From: Peptoclostridium sp.
GTDB taxonomy: Bacteria > Bacillota > Clostridia > Peptostreptococcales > Peptostreptococcaceae
Direction: 5' to 3'
Length of the DNA stretch: 64,000 bases
NCBI RefSeq assembly: GCF_009881055.1
Contig: NZ_WXFG01000024.1
Location: 1-64,000, forward strand
The notes beneath the pieces were generated by a model. It ran no database searches and was not told the DNA's origin. It saw only the letters and a list, made by a program, of their open reading frames with translations. Shown piece after piece: positions 1 to 9,109 of this stretch; the first letter of the stretch is position 1, and the number at the start of each line of letters is the position of its first letter. The translations under genes and the position numbers were made by a program.

Positions 1-103
1 TTTCTACTTTTCCTTGTATTATCTTGTGTCTATATTTGGTACACCACACTATATGATACTGGATAGTATAAACATACCCTCTCCCATAAGTAACTTTTCC
101 CAT
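1..103 (-). CDS. tnpA: IS200-family transposase TnpA, N-terminal fragment cut by window edge
   Basis: Reading leftward from an ATG at 103, the first 34 codons are open to the window edge and contain YHIVWCTKYRHK at residues 16-27. This is the conserved N-terminal strand of Y1 (HUH) transposases of the IS200/IS605 family. AAAGG lies about 9 bases upstream as a ribosome binding site, and an earlier in-frame ATG is followed at once by TGA, so 103 is the start. The catalytic HUH and tyrosine motifs lie beyond the window, so intactness cannot be judged. TnpA catalyses single-strand peel-and-paste transposition. Confidence 0.85.
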   Translation of the reverse strand, partial: MGKVTYGRGYVYTIQYHIVWCTKYRHKIIQGKVE

Positions 104-245
104 ATGTCACATCCTTTGATTATATGACAACATATGTAATGGTATGATTCTAGTGTTTTTAATGCCTTTAGTTTGTTTTTATACAAACATGTGTCGCCAC
201 TAACTCATGACTGAAGTCACGAGAATGCGTGGCGACTCATTCAAT
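1..245 (-). mobile_element. Left end of an IS200/IS605-family insertion sequence (truncated by the window edge)
   Basis: The minus strand carries a subterminal palindrome followed by the start of a TnpA-type transposase, which is the left-end arrangement of IS200/IS605 elements. The outer stem pairs GTCGCCAC (193-200) with GTGGCGAC (229-236). Nested inside, CTCGTGACT and AGTCATGAG form a 9-bp hairpin with one wobble pair and a two-base loop. Such hairpins are the single-strand substrates of TnpA. The exact left boundary and target site cannot be fixed without the other end; it should lie close to 237-245. The rest of the element lies outside the window. Confidence 0.75.
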
Positions 246-270
246 TGCCTGCCAACTGTTCGCAAATAGA

Positions 271-295
271 AAAAGCCGAACACAATTCGGCTTTT
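271..295. terminator. Intrinsic terminator, bidirectional
   Basis: AAAAGCCGAA and TTCGGCTTTT form a 10-bp perfect stem around CACAA, with T-runs on both strands. It sits just past the stop of the YczE-like gene and separates it from the IS200/IS605 end. Confidence 0.85.
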
Positions 296-298
296 TCA

Positions 299-964
299 TT
301 ATGACCAGCTTCTTATTCCAATCACATCAATTATATTAATATGCTCAATTTCTTTCGAGCTGTAGCCTCCTATCATAAAAGCCAATTGAACTGAAAACCC
401 TATGCCAAAGACTGTTATTATCGTCCCTATTCCAACAGGCCCCCCCAGCATGGCTCCTATTACAAGTACTGCCATTTCGATTGAATTTCTTATTAGCCAT
501 ACCGGCTTGCCGGTTTTCTTTACTAGAGTCTCCATCATACTGTCTCTTGGACCTGCCCCAAGACCTACCCTCAGATAAAAAAATGATGCCCATCCCATCA
601 TCAATATTCCGAATAGGAGCAACGCAACCTTGAGTATAAGCGTTTCTGGGGTGTAAAATATCCCAAGAGATTGCAGTAGGTCTATAAAAAAACCTATGAA
701 AAACATATTGAATACGCTCCCCAGCCCGGGAATAACTCCACAAAAGTATGCTATCACTATTATTGCAACCCCTGTCAATTGAGACACTTGACCAAGGGTA
801 AGATTCGAATGCTTCACTATTCCCATATGGAAAACATCCCACGGGCTCATTCCAAGGTCAGAATAGAGCGTCGACAGTATTCCCACCGCAAATAACAGAA
901 ATCCAAAGAAAAGAGATGGCATCTTTTTTATAATGTCTACAACTGTCAATTTTTCTTTTCTCAT
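299..964 (-). CDS. YczE/YitT-like integral membrane protein
   Basis: A 221-residue protein with about five or six hydrophobic segments and the conserved LGMSPWDVFHMG (about residues 37-48) and VGLGAGPRDSMMETL (about 133-147) blocks of the YczE membrane family. GGGGGG lies 5 bases before the ATG. The molecular function of this family is not established, and no transport substrate can be read from the sequence. It lies 50 bp downstream of sbcC on the same strand with no terminator between, so it may be a distal operon member. A terminator follows directly. Confidence 0.75.
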   Translation of the reverse strand: MRKEKLTVVDIIKKMPSLFFGFLLFAVGILSTLYSDLGMSPWDVFHMGIVKHSNLTLGQVSQLTGVAIIVIAYFCGVIPGLGSVFNMFFIGFFIDLLQSLGIFYTPETLILKVALLLFGILMMGWASFFYLRVGLGAGPRDSMMETLVKKTGKPVWLIRNSIEMAVLVIGAMLGGPVGIGTIITVFGIGFSVQLAFMIGGYSSKEIEHINIIDVIGIRSWS

Positions 965-1014
965 GTAATCCCCCCATTGATTTCGGCTACGAGCATGCTT
1001 ATATACCCTACCTA

Positions 1015-4000
1015 TTACACAGCAAAGCTTGCTTTGCTGCCATCTTTTGAAGCGGTTATCTCAAGCCTTGCATTTATTCTCTCCTTGAGCTCCGGCACGT
1101 GAGATATTATACCCACAAGCCTTCCGGACTCCTGAAGGTCGATCAGGCACTCAACTGCGCTGTCAAGCGATTCTGGATCCAGAGAACCAAAGCCCTCGTC
1201 TATGAATATCGTATCCAGGCTGACTCCACCGGCATATGCCTGGACAATGTCAGCAAGTCCAAGAGCGAGCGAAAGTGAGGCCTTGAAGCCTTCTCCTCCT
1301 GAAAGGCTCTTTACATGCCTTGCTTTGCCCGTATAGTTATCGAAAACTTCGAGTTCTAGCCCCTCCTGTTTTCTGCCCTTGCCCTTTTCGTCTTTCCTCA
1401 GGAGAAAGAATCTACCCTGGGTCATCTTATCCAGCCTGACATTGGCCGCCTTTATTATCTCGTCGAAATATGCCGCAAGCACATACCTTTCGAATGTAAG
1501 CCTTTCTGTATTTTCCCCGTTGGCTATGCCTGCCAGTCCTCCCACAAGCCTCAGACGCTCTTCATGGCCTTCGATTTCGCCGGCTATGCGTTCCATCTCT
1601 TTCAGCGCTTTTTGATTGTTGGTTCGTCTGGCATATATCATCTTTATTGTTCCATCGAGTTCCTCGCATTCCTGCTTAAAGGCTGCGAGCTCTTTTTCTA
1701 TACATTCTACCGCAGTTTCCTTGAGTCCTTTCGCCTCTGACTGAGCCTTTATAAAGTTGTCTGAAGCCGACTTAAGCTCCTGATAATATTTGGTTATGTC
1801 ATCATCAGTTTCTTCAATATCCTGCTTGCTCATCTTCAGCTCTGCAAAATGAGCATAGTCTTCAAATCCAGCTGCAGACAGCATATCCTCAAGCCTTGCT
1901 CTTAATTCATTTATCTCCTTTTCATTTTCACCTTCTGATTTTGCCGCAGCCTCTATCTCCTTCTCGGTTGTAGCCTTGTCTATTTGAGCCTTGCTGTGTT
2001 TTTCGCGCGCCGTATCGAGCGCCTTTTTCATAGTCTCGAGCTTGTCTTCCAACGCCTTTATTTTTTCATAAAGCCCTCCAAGAGTGCGTAGCTCCAGGGG
2101 TATCTCTTTTTCAATTGCTTGGAGCACACCCTCTTCTCCCTTTTGCCTTATCTGGAGCTCCTTCTTGTCCTCTTCGAGCTTTACAAGGTCCTTTTCTTTC
2201 TCTCCCATATGGAGCTCCAGTTTTTTGATAGACTCTTCTACCTTAGCCTTGCTTTTTGCAAGCTTGTCAATATCCTTGAGGCTTTTATCAAGCTCTTCAA
2301 GCTCATGCCTTAGCTTTTCGCCCTTATTTCTCAAATACGCTTGGAGCTCAACTTCTTCAACATCCATTAGCTCTTGCCCGAGGTCAGGTTTCAGATTCTC
2401 CCGCTGTTCCGATATGGAATCCCTAAGGCTCGTTATTCCTCCGTTTATGTTGGCCAGCTTCTGCAGCATATCGTCTTTATTTTGTTTTAGGATTTCATAT
2501 TTATTCTTGGCATGCTTCAGAGTCTCTTCGGTTGGCATTCCCTCTATAAAAGCAGCCGGCAACGGATGATTTTTAGAACCGCAAACAGGGCATGGATAGC
2601 CTTCTACTAAGCTTTTTGCCAGAAGTCCGGCCTGTCCTTTTCTGAACATGTCATCGCTTTTTTCATACAGCTCCTTTGCGTGGATAAATGTCATTTCAAA
2701 GGCTTTATATTCTTTTTTAAGGTCGAGGTGCTTTTTCTGCTCATCTGAAAGCTTTTTGCATGTTTTATATATTTCTATGAGCCTCGCAATGAGTGAATTT
2801 TTCTGACTAAATTGCTTTTCAAGCTTTTCTCTTTGAATCTGTGCTTCGTTTGAAAGGCGCAACTCCTCAGTCAGCTTTTTATGTTTTTCTTTGTCATCTT
2901 CCAAGCTCTTCTTTAGATTTTCCAGCTCATTGCTCGTTTTCGCCAAGTCGCCGAGAATAACACCTATGGCCTTTTGCTTGTCCTCATATTCCCTGACTTT
3001 ATGGGCAAAACCGCCGAGTTTCGTGACTTCTTCTGCTATCGCTTTTCTTTCCTGTTCTCTGGCTTCTTCTGACATGAGCACTTTTTTGCTGCTCACCAAT
3101 TCCGCTTTGCAAACCTCCAGCTTTTTGACCAGCATCTCGCGTTCAGCTTTCTTAGAATTCAGGGCAAGCTTCTTTTCTTTTACGGCTTCGTCCACTATCG
3201 AAATCTCAAGTGCCCTTCTTCCCATGGCCAGCCTTGCCACTTTATCTTCATATGATTTTTTTTGACACTCCAGGCTTGCAAGCCTCTCTCTGGCAGCCTC
3301 CATTTCACGAAGCTTTTTGTTTGCCTCTGCAGCCTCCAGCATTGTCTTTTGAAGTTTCTCCTGGCCGAGCCTTCCGTCTGATAGCTTTTTCGAGAGCTCT
3401 TCCTGAAGCGCTTCATCACTCTTTATTAGCATGCTGCTTCTTAATATGATCTCAGGAATATTGAGTTCTTCTGATTCTAGAAGCTCTCGTAGCTCCTCGT
3501 TTTCTTCTGCATCTATGTGTTTTGCATTTGTTTCCAGTTTTGATTTAGCCTCGCTTATTGTAATGCGCAGCTGCTTTCTATCTTCCTGCAACCTCTTTTG
3601 TAAGGCTTCGAAAGCCTGCGTTCCAAATATCTTCCTGAATATCTCCTCGCGCTCCTTGCTTTCAGACTCTATTAGCTTTCTAAACTCCCCCTGGGGCAGC
3701 ATCACTACCTGTCTGAACTGGCTCCTGCTTATGCCCAGGATTCCTCCTACTTTCTCGTCAACGCTGTTTATCCTGGTAACAACAGACCCATCTGGCAAAA
3801 CTAGCTCTGCACTGGACTCCTTGATTGTGTATCCTTCTCCCCTTGCTTTTTTCTTCTCCTGCTGCGGATGTCTTTTTATGATATAGGTTTTCCCTCTAAG
3901 TTCGAATTCCAGCTCCACGTATGTTGGACTGTCTACCTCCGCAAAATCGCTCCTTAAATCGCTTTTGTCCCTGCTGCTTCCGGAGGCCTCTCCAAACAGT

Positions 4001-4152
4001 GCATAGCTTATAGCATCGAATATTGTAGTCTTGCCCGCTCCTGTTGGTCCTGTGATAAGGAATATATTGTTGCCCTGTAAATTTCTGAAATCAAGCGTCT
4101 CCTTGCCTGCATAAGGTCCAAATGCACTCATTACGAGTCTTATAGGCCTCAT
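1015..4152 (-). CDS. sbcC: Exonuclease SbcCD, ATPase subunit SbcC
   Basis: SbcC pairs with SbcD (Mre11-like) to cut hairpins and blocked double-strand ends. The 1045-residue protein has the full SMC/Rad50 layout: Walker A GPTGAGKTT at 35-43, a long charged coiled coil, a zinc hook CPVC near residue 520, a returning coiled coil, the ABC signature LSGGEG near 950 and Walker B FIDEGFGSLD near 985. Length is normal for the family. It starts 3 bases after the sbcD stop, with its GGAG site inside the end of sbcD, so the two are translated from one message. Many antisense open frames here are by-products of the biased codon pattern of the coiled coil. Confidence 0.97.
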   Translation of the reverse strand: MRPIRLVMSAFGPYAGKETLDFRNLQGNNIFLITGPTGAGKTTIFDAISYALFGEASGSSRDKSDLRSDFAEVDSPTYVELEFELRGKTYIIKRHPQQEKKKARGEGYTIKESSAELVLPDGSVVTRINSVDEKVGGILGISRSQFRQVVMLPQGEFRKLIESESKEREEIFRKIFGTQAFEALQKRLQEDRKQLRITISEAKSKLETNAKHIDAEENEELRELLESEELNIPEIILRSSMLIKSDEALQEELSKKLSDGRLGQEKLQKTMLEAAEANKKLREMEAARERLASLECQKKSYEDKVARLAMGRRALEISIVDEAVKEKKLALNSKKAEREMLVKKLEVCKAELVSSKKVLMSEEAREQERKAIAEEVTKLGGFAHKVREYEDKQKAIGVILGDLAKTSNELENLKKSLEDDKEKHKKLTEELRLSNEAQIQREKLEKQFSQKNSLIARLIEIYKTCKKLSDEQKKHLDLKKEYKAFEMTFIHAKELYEKSDDMFRKGQAGLLAKSLVEGYPCPVCGSKNHPLPAAFIEGMPTEETLKHAKNKYEILKQNKDDMLQKLANINGGITSLRDSISEQRENLKPDLGQELMDVEEVELQAYLRNKGEKLRHELEELDKSLKDIDKLAKSKAKVEESIKKLELHMGEKEKDLVKLEEDKKELQIRQKGEEGVLQAIEKEIPLELRTLGGLYEKIKALEDKLETMKKALDTAREKHSKAQIDKATTEKEIEAAAKSEGENEKEINELRARLEDMLSAAGFEDYAHFAELKMSKQDIEETDDDITKYYQELKSASDNFIKAQSEAKGLKETAVECIEKELAAFKQECEELDGTIKMIYARRTNNQKALKEMERIAGEIEGHEERLRLVGGLAGIANGENTERLTFERYVLAAYFDEIIKAANVRLDKMTQGRFFLLRKDEKGKGRKQEGLELEVFDNYTGKARHVKSLSGGEGFKASLSLALGLADIVQAYAGGVSLDTIFIDEGFGSLDPESLDSAVECLIDLQESGRLVGIISHVPELKERINARLEITASKDGSKASFAV

Positions 4153-4155
4153 TAT

Positions 4156-5346
4156 TTAATCAGCTCCTTTCTGAGCGGACTCTATAGCCTCTTTGACAAT
4201 TTTGTTTTCTTCATCGTTCATATTCTTACCGCATATTGCCTCATAAAATTCCTCAAAAAGCTCAAATTTCGACTTTTCTCTGTGTCCGGCACCGGCCGAC
4301 GTCCTGCCTGTTGCAGATTCTCTGGATTGCATTCTCTCTAGTCCCATTATATTTGGATACACAGCTCTTAGCTTTGTTATCGGGTCAAAAAGTTCACCCT
4401 CGTCTGTGAGCCTTGCAAAAATATAGTCGGCGGTGTCTCCGCCCGAATATACATTGGGACTTACAAGTTCGCTTAAAGGGCCTTGTATTACCCTCATATC
4501 TCTCACTGGAGCAAGTGACAGATGTTTTGTTGTCACATCTCCTGATTCGCCGATCTCTACTACTACGACGCCTTTCTTGTGCGCTGCCTCCGAAAAAGAG
4601 TATTTGAGAAGCGAGCCTGAATATCTCGTTTTTTCGCTTCCCGCTCTCTGCGGTCCGTGGAGATGTCCCAGGGCTGTATAGCAGAAATTTTCAAAGCATT
4701 CTGCATTAACTATTTCACTCCCACCCACACTCAGCGGTCTTTCCGATTCACATCTTTGCGGTTCTTCTGTTTCATATGATTCTTCATTGCTTTCTTTTTT
4801 GGAATATGCTATGTATCCGTGGGCCACTGCCACCTTTCTTGCAGAGCCTTCGGCGTTTGCTTCTATTCTTTCTATTATTATTCTCATCATATCATCATGA
4901 GTTGATATTTTCTCATCACCGAGTAGATGTCTTGCCTCCCTCGGATCCGAATAGGGTATCAGATAGAAATCTACAGATCCGAATTCGTCATAGAGTTGTA
5001 CTCTCTTGGTCTCCGCGCTGAGAATTCCGGCGATGTGCAATCCCTTATCCGACAGCAGCCTACTCCCAAAAGAGAGCCTTTCAGGACTATCATGGTTGCC
5101 CGCTATCGCAAGTACTGGAATCTCAAGGTCAAGCAGTATTCGGTTCAGCGCCCAGTCAAGCAGTTCTACTGCTTCCACAGGCGGTATGCTCCTGTCGTAT
5201 ATGTCGCCTGCTATTACGAGAGCGTGCGGCTTTTCCTCCTCCAAAATCTCAATAAGCTGCTCAAGGGCATGCCTTTGGTCCTCCAGCATGCTGAATCCGT
5301 TCACAATCTTGCCTATATGCCAGTCAGAAGTATGGATTATTTTCAT
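4156..5346 (-). CDS. sbcD: Exonuclease SbcCD, nuclease subunit SbcD
   Basis: Mre11-type calcineurin-like metallophosphoesterase of 396 residues. The metal-binding motifs are in order: HTSDWHIG near residues 5-12, GDIYDRS near 48-54, AGNHD near 81-85, VAHGY near 175 and GHLHG near 237-241. The partner sbcC follows immediately. AGAGGAGG precedes the ATG at a good distance. The C-terminal capping and SbcC-docking region is less conserved, as expected. This is the first gene of the operon; the upstream 150 bp also holds the cold shock gene's terminator. Confidence 0.97.
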   Translation of the reverse strand: MKIIHTSDWHIGKIVNGFSMLEDQRHALEQLIEILEEEKPHALVIAGDIYDRSIPPVEAVELLDWALNRILLDLEIPVLAIAGNHDSPERLSFGSRLLSDKGLHIAGILSAETKRVQLYDEFGSVDFYLIPYSDPREARHLLGDEKISTHDDMMRIIIERIEANAEGSARKVAVAHGYIAYSKKESNEESYETEEPQRCESERPLSVGGSEIVNAECFENFCYTALGHLHGPQRAGSEKTRYSGSLLKYSFSEAAHKKGVVVVEIGESGDVTTKHLSLAPVRDMRVIQGPLSELVSPNVYSGGDTADYIFARLTDEGELFDPITKLRAVYPNIMGLERMQSRESATGRTSAGAGHREKSKFELFEEFYEAICGKNMNDEENKIVKEAIESAQKGAD

Positions 5347-5458
5347 CCCGTCCTCCTCTTTCCGTTAAATTTATAATCGAAATGCCTTCATAATACTAAT
5401 ATACACATACTGATCATGCATATTCAAGCTGAAAAAAATCCCCTGCTTTCCATTAAAA

Positions 5459-5490
5459 TAAAAAAAACCCCGATGAATTATCACCGGGGT
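5459..5490 (-). terminator. Intrinsic terminator of the cold shock gene
   Basis: On the minus strand AACCCCG and CGGGGTT pair around a short interior, followed by eight T residues. It lies 10 bases after the csp stop. Confidence 0.9.
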
Positions 5491-5499
5491 TCTTGATTA

Positions 5500-5700
5500 C
5501 TATCCTATTACAGTTACTTTAGCAGCTTGAGGTCCTTTTGGTCCTTGAACTACTTCGAACTCAACTTCTTGTCCTTCTGCAAGTGTTTTGAATCCATCAA
5601 CTTGGATTTCTGAGAAGTGTACGAAAACGTCTTTTCCGTCTTCTCCAGTTATAAATCCGTATCCTTTTTCTCCGTTAAACCATTTAACTGTACCTTTCAT
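5500..5700 (-). CDS. Cold shock protein, CspA/CspB family
   Basis: A 66-residue single-domain RNA chaperone, the standard length. It starts [17 protein letters not shown], with RNP1 (KGYGFI) and RNP2 (VFVHF) aromatic motifs that bind single-stranded nucleic acid. GGAGG lies 9 bases before the ATG. The gene has its own promoter about 140 bases upstream and its own terminator, so it is monocistronic with a leader of roughly 130 bases. Long leaders are typical of csp genes and often act as temperature-responsive structures; that role is inferred here. Confidence 0.97.
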   Translation of the reverse strand: MKGTVKWFNGEKGYGFITGEDGKDVFVHFSEIQVDGFKTLAEGQEVEFEVVQGPKGPQAAKVTVIG

Positions 5701-5839
5701 ATTCTAAAACCTCCAAAAATTAAAATTCCTTTAATTCTGACAATCAATTTTTTGTAAACGTTAACCTGCAGAACTGTTTGATGCTTCTTGCAAATATGTA
5801 CTAAACAAAAAATCACATTGAGAATTAAATACTACATTT

Positions 5840-5868
5840 AGTATATATTCAAAGCCATATTTTTGCAA
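5840..5868 (-). promoter_or_regulatory. Putative sigma-A promoter of the cold shock gene
   Basis: On the minus strand TTGCAA (5863-5868) and TATACT (5840-5845) are separated by 17 bases. Transcription would start near 5833. Confidence 0.6.
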
Positions 5869-5967
5869 TAGCTTTAACAATTATTTTTCCAAAATGAGCA
5901 GATATTATAACCATGAAAAAAACATTCGATTTTTAGTTGAAATCCTACATTGATAACATAAATTTAA

Positions 5968-5996
5968 TTGAAATTTTTCCAAAACAAGTGTATCAT
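5968..5996 (+). promoter_or_regulatory. Putative sigma-A promoter of typA
   Basis: TTGAAA (5968-5973) and TATCAT (5991-5996) each match consensus at five of six positions, with a 17-base spacer. The start of transcription would be near 6003. Confidence 0.65.
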
Positions 5997-6088
5997 AATA
6001 AAGTTGGTAATTTTTAATGATTAAACGTGTCTGCAGATGTGCTGCACACTTAATATAACTTAATATAAAAAAGAGGTTGATCAGAATA

Positions 6089-7906
6089 ATGAAGAAGAAG
6101 ATAATCAATATCGCGGTAATTGCCCACGTTGACGCTGGCAAGTCGACACTTGTAGACGCTCTCCTTTCACAGGGCGGCGTTTTCAGAGAAAACGAAGAGG
6201 TAGTCGAGTGCATAATGGACAGCAACGACATCGAAAGGGAAAGAGGAATAACAATATACTCTAAGAACTGCGCTATAGAACACGACGGCATCAAGATAAA
6301 CATAGTCGACACTCCCGGCCACGCCGATTTCTCATCTGAAGTTGAAAGGATTATGAAAACTGTCGACACTACAATACTTCTTGTGGATTCAAGCGAAGGT
6401 CCAATGCCTCAGACAAGGTTCGTGCTTCAAAAAGCTCTGCAAAACGGTCTAAGGCCTATACTTTTCATAAACAAGATAGACAAAAAGGACCAGAGGGCTG
6501 AAGAAGTCGTAGACATGACATTCGACCTTTTCGTGGAGCTTGACGCAAATGACGAACAGCTTGACTTCCCAATAGTCTATGGAATAGCAAGAGAAGGAAT
6601 TGCAAAGCTTGAAATGAGCGATGAGAGCAGCAACCTTGACCCGCTTTTCGATCTTATTAAGAACCACGTTCAGGCATATCCTGATCTTGACTCCGACCCG
6701 CTTCAGCTTCAGATATCATCGCTTGACTACGACGAGTACGTTGGAAGACTTGGCATAGGCAGGATAACAAGAGGAACTCTTAAAAAAGGACAGCAGGTGT
6801 CTGTTTCAAGAAGAGACGGCTCAGTTGTAAAAGCAAAAATTTCCAAGGTAATGGTAAATGAAGGCCTCAACAGAGTTGAGAAAAACGAGGCAACTAGCGG
6901 CGATATCGTAATACTTGCAGGAATAAGTGACATTTCAATAGGGGAAACTATATGCGACGTTGACAATGTGGATCCTATGGAAATGATAGAAATAGAAGAA
7001 CCTACTCTTGCAATGAACTTCCTTGTCAACGACTCTCCTTTCTGTGGCAAGTCGGGCAAATTCCTAACTTCAAGACACCTTAAGGCAAGACTTGAAAGGG
7101 AACTGGAAGTCAATGTAGGCCTTAGAGTCGAAGAGCTGGAAGGCAGAGACGGCTTCAAGGTTTCAGGAAGAGGCGAGCTTCACCTTTCAATACTGCTTGA
7201 AAACATGAGAAGGGAAGGCTATGAGCTTGGAGTTTCAAAACCTGAGGTTCTATTCAAGCATATAGACGGAACTCTTTGCGAACCTGTTGAAAAAGTAATA
7301 GCTACAGTACCTGACGAGTTCAGCGGCACTGTAATATCAAGCCTCAACCAGAGAAAAGGCATAATGGAGTCAATGCACTCTGAAAACGGCTACACGAAGA
7401 TTGAATATCTTGTGCCTACCAGAGGACTGCTTGGTTACAGAAGCGGCTTTATAAACGAGACAAGAGGTGAGGGAACGCTTGTCAAATCATTCCACTCCTA
7501 CCAGCCGCACTTTGGCGAGATACAAGGCAGACTAAACGGCGTGCTCGTATCCCAGGAAGCAGGCGTAACTATGGCATACGCACTTTTCAACCTAAGCGAC
7601 AGGGCAACTATGCTTGTAGATGCTGCTGTGCCTGTATATGAAGGAATGATCGTTGGCATAAACAGCAGAAAAGAGGACATGGTAGTTAACGCATGCAAGA
7701 ACAAGAAACTTACTAACGTAAGAGCTTCCGGATCTGACGATGCTGTAAAGCTTAACGCCGCAAAATCCTTCACGCTTGAAGAGGCTCTTGAATTCATAGA
7801 AGATGACGAGCTTGTTGAAGTAACGCCTGATTCTATAAGGCTTAGAAAGAAGATATTAAACGCCAACGACAGAGCAAAATCCTATAAGTCGAACAAGGCC
7901 GTTTAA
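6089..7906 (+). CDS. typA: Ribosome-associated GTPase TypA/BipA
   Basis: A 605-residue translational GTPase with elongation-factor architecture: G1 AHVDAGKST, G3 DTPGHADF and G4 NKIDK near the N terminus, then the beta-barrel domain, the EF-G-like domains and the BipA-specific C-terminal domain. It acts in 50S assembly and in growth under cold or stress. The ATG at 6089 is chosen over an in-frame TTG at 6077, because that TTG sits inside the Shine-Dalgarno stretch AAGAGGTTGATC. Divergent from csp and followed by a bidirectional terminator, so probably monocistronic. Confidence 0.97.
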   Translation: MKKKIINIAVIAHVDAGKSTLVDALLSQGGVFRENEEVVECIMDSNDIERERGITIYSKNCAIEHDGIKINIVDTPGHADFSSEVERIMKTVDTTILLVDSSEGPMPQTRFVLQKALQNGLRPILFINKIDKKDQRAEEVVDMTFDLFVELDANDEQLDFPIVYGIAREGIAKLEMSDESSNLDPLFDLIKNHVQAYPDLDSDPLQLQISSLDYDEYVGRLGIGRITRGTLKKGQQVSVSRRDGSVVKAKISKVMVNEGLNRVEKNEATSGDIVILAGISDISIGETICDVDNVDPMEMIEIEEPTLAMNFLVNDSPFCGKSGKFLTSRHLKARLERELEVNVGLRVEELEGRDGFKVSGRGELHLSILLENMRREGYELGVSKPEVLFKHIDGTLCEPVEKVIATVPDEFSGTVISSLNQRKGIMESMHSENGYTKIEYLVPTRGLLGYRSGFINETRGEGTLVKSFHSYQPHFGEIQGRLNGVLVSQEAGVTMAYALFNLSDRATMLVDAAVPVYEGMIVGINSRKEDMVVNACKNKKLTNVRASGSDDAVKLNAAKSFTLEEALEFIEDDELVEVTPDSIRLRKKILNANDRAKSYKSNKAV

Positions 7907-7935
7907 TAAAACTGCTAACATCGAAATCAAACAAA

Positions 7936-7975
7936 GGTGTACATTCTTGAGATCACTCAGGCATGTACACCTTTT
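7936..7975. terminator. Bidirectional terminator between typA and glycerate kinase
   Basis: GGTGTACAT (7936-7944) pairs with ATGTACACC (7963-7971), followed by TTTT on the plus strand and preceded by AAA, giving a shorter tail on the minus strand. Confidence 0.8.
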
Positions 7976-7981
7976 CTGTTT

Positions 7982-9109
7982 CTAGTAAGTCTGATTTATA
8001 AACCTTATCATCCTGTCGAGAGCATCCTCCAGGAGATACTCTGCGTGCTGCATTGCATATTCAACGCTCATTGGTGAACGCGTTATCGGCATAATGCTCT
8101 TAACCCCCGATTCATACAGCCATCCGACGTCCCCTCTTATTCCTCCGCATACTGCATAAAGGGGCACTCCATTTGCGGCACACACCTTTGCGATGCCGGA
8201 GATTGCCTTGCCCCTTGCTGACTGGCTGTCAATTCTTCCTTCACCGCTTATTACAAAACTGCACCCTTTGAGTATACTTTCAAAATCAGCCACTTCGAGC
8301 AGGGTCACTATCCCAGACCTCAGCTTGGCTTTGCAAAATGCGCAAAGCGCGCCCCCGACTCCCCCTGCCGCTCCTGCACCTGCAATCGCATCCATGTCTA
8401 TACCGAGTTCCTGTATTACCTTTTCCTTGTATTTAACCATGCCTCGCTCTAGCAGCTCCAACTCATATTCTCCCGCACCCTTTTGGGGAGCGTATACATA
8501 TGTGGCTCCACTCGCTCCTGTGAACGGATTGTCAACATCGCACATCACTGTGATGGTTGAATCTAAAAGTCGTTTGTCAAGCCCTGTGATGTCTATGCTT
8601 TCTATATGGAGCAGATTCTCTCCGCATGGCTTTATCTCGTTCCCGCTTCCGTCAATGAATCTGACTCCAAGCGCATGCAGCAAGCCTGTTCCGCCGTCAT
8701 TTGTCGCGCTTCCCCCGATTCCCACTATGAAATTGCGAAATCCCAGCTCGAGTCCGAGCCTTATCATTTCACCTGTTCCTAACGAGCTGGCAATCAGAGG
8801 ATCCCTTTCCTTTTCAGATAGAAGCGTGATGCCGCTTGCCTGGGCCATTTCCACAAAAAAGCATCCATCCGCTTGTCCGCAATATGCGTCTATTTCCCTG
8901 CCGATAGGATCATGCACCCTCGCCCTTATTTTCTGCCCGCATGTCAGCTCCAAAAGAGCTTCAAGAGTTCCCTCGCCTCCGTCGGCAATCGGCACTCCCA
9001 CCACCTGAGCGTCAGGATAATGCTTTTTTATAGCCCTGCTTGATACTTCTATGATTTGAACGGATGAAAGCGATCCTTTGAATGAGTCTGCGGCGACTAC
9101 TATCTTCAT
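7982..9109 (-). CDS. glxK: Glycerate kinase
   Basis: A 375-residue member of the GlxK/GarK glycerate kinase family, which phosphorylates D-glycerate with ATP (usually to 2-phosphoglycerate). The N-terminal MKIVVAADSFKGSLSS and the motifs VPIADGGEGT, IGGSATNDGG and SGEGRID are diagnostic. The ATG at 9109 overlaps the stop of the upstream reductase as ATGA, so the two are translationally coupled; an ATG eight codons earlier lies inside that gene. With the reductase it forms a two-step route from hydroxypyruvate or tartronate semialdehyde to phosphoglycerate. Confidence 0.95.
   Translation of the reverse strand: MKIVVAADSFKGSLSSVQIIEVSSRAIKKHYPDAQVVGVPIADGGEGTLEALLELTCGQKIRARVHDPIGREIDAYCGQADGCFFVEMAQASGITLLSEKERDPLIASSLGTGEMIRLGLELGFRNFIVGIGGSATNDGGTGLLHALGVRFIDGSGNEIKPCGENLLHIESIDITGLDKRLLDSTITVMCDVDNPFTGASGATYVYAPQKGAGEYELELLERGMVKYKEKVIQELGIDMDAIAGAGAAGGVGGALCAFCKAKLRSGIVTLLEVADFESILKGCSFVISGEGRIDSQSARGKAISGIAKVCAANGVPLYAVCGGIRGDVGWLYESGVKSIMPITRSPMSVEYAMQHAEYLLEDALDRMIRFINQTY

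Larger units (their letters stand above)
5701..6088. other. Divergent intergenic region: csp leader and typA promoter
   Basis: This 388-base gap holds the leader and promoter of the leftward csp gene and the promoter of the rightward typA gene. It is A+T rich, with no open frame carrying a credible ribosome binding site. The csp leader (about 5701-5833) has runs that could pair but no hairpin strong enough to name by eye. Confidence 0.7.

Noticed and set aside
193..236. The palindrome read as a riboswitch, attenuator or CRISPR-like repeat
   Set aside because: It occurs once, and the TnpA start next to it explains it as a transposon end.
2084..2569. Serine-rich plus-strand frames opposite sbcC (also 3431-3886)
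   Set aside because: They mirror the Lys/Glu-rich coiled coil and have no start signals or conserved motif.
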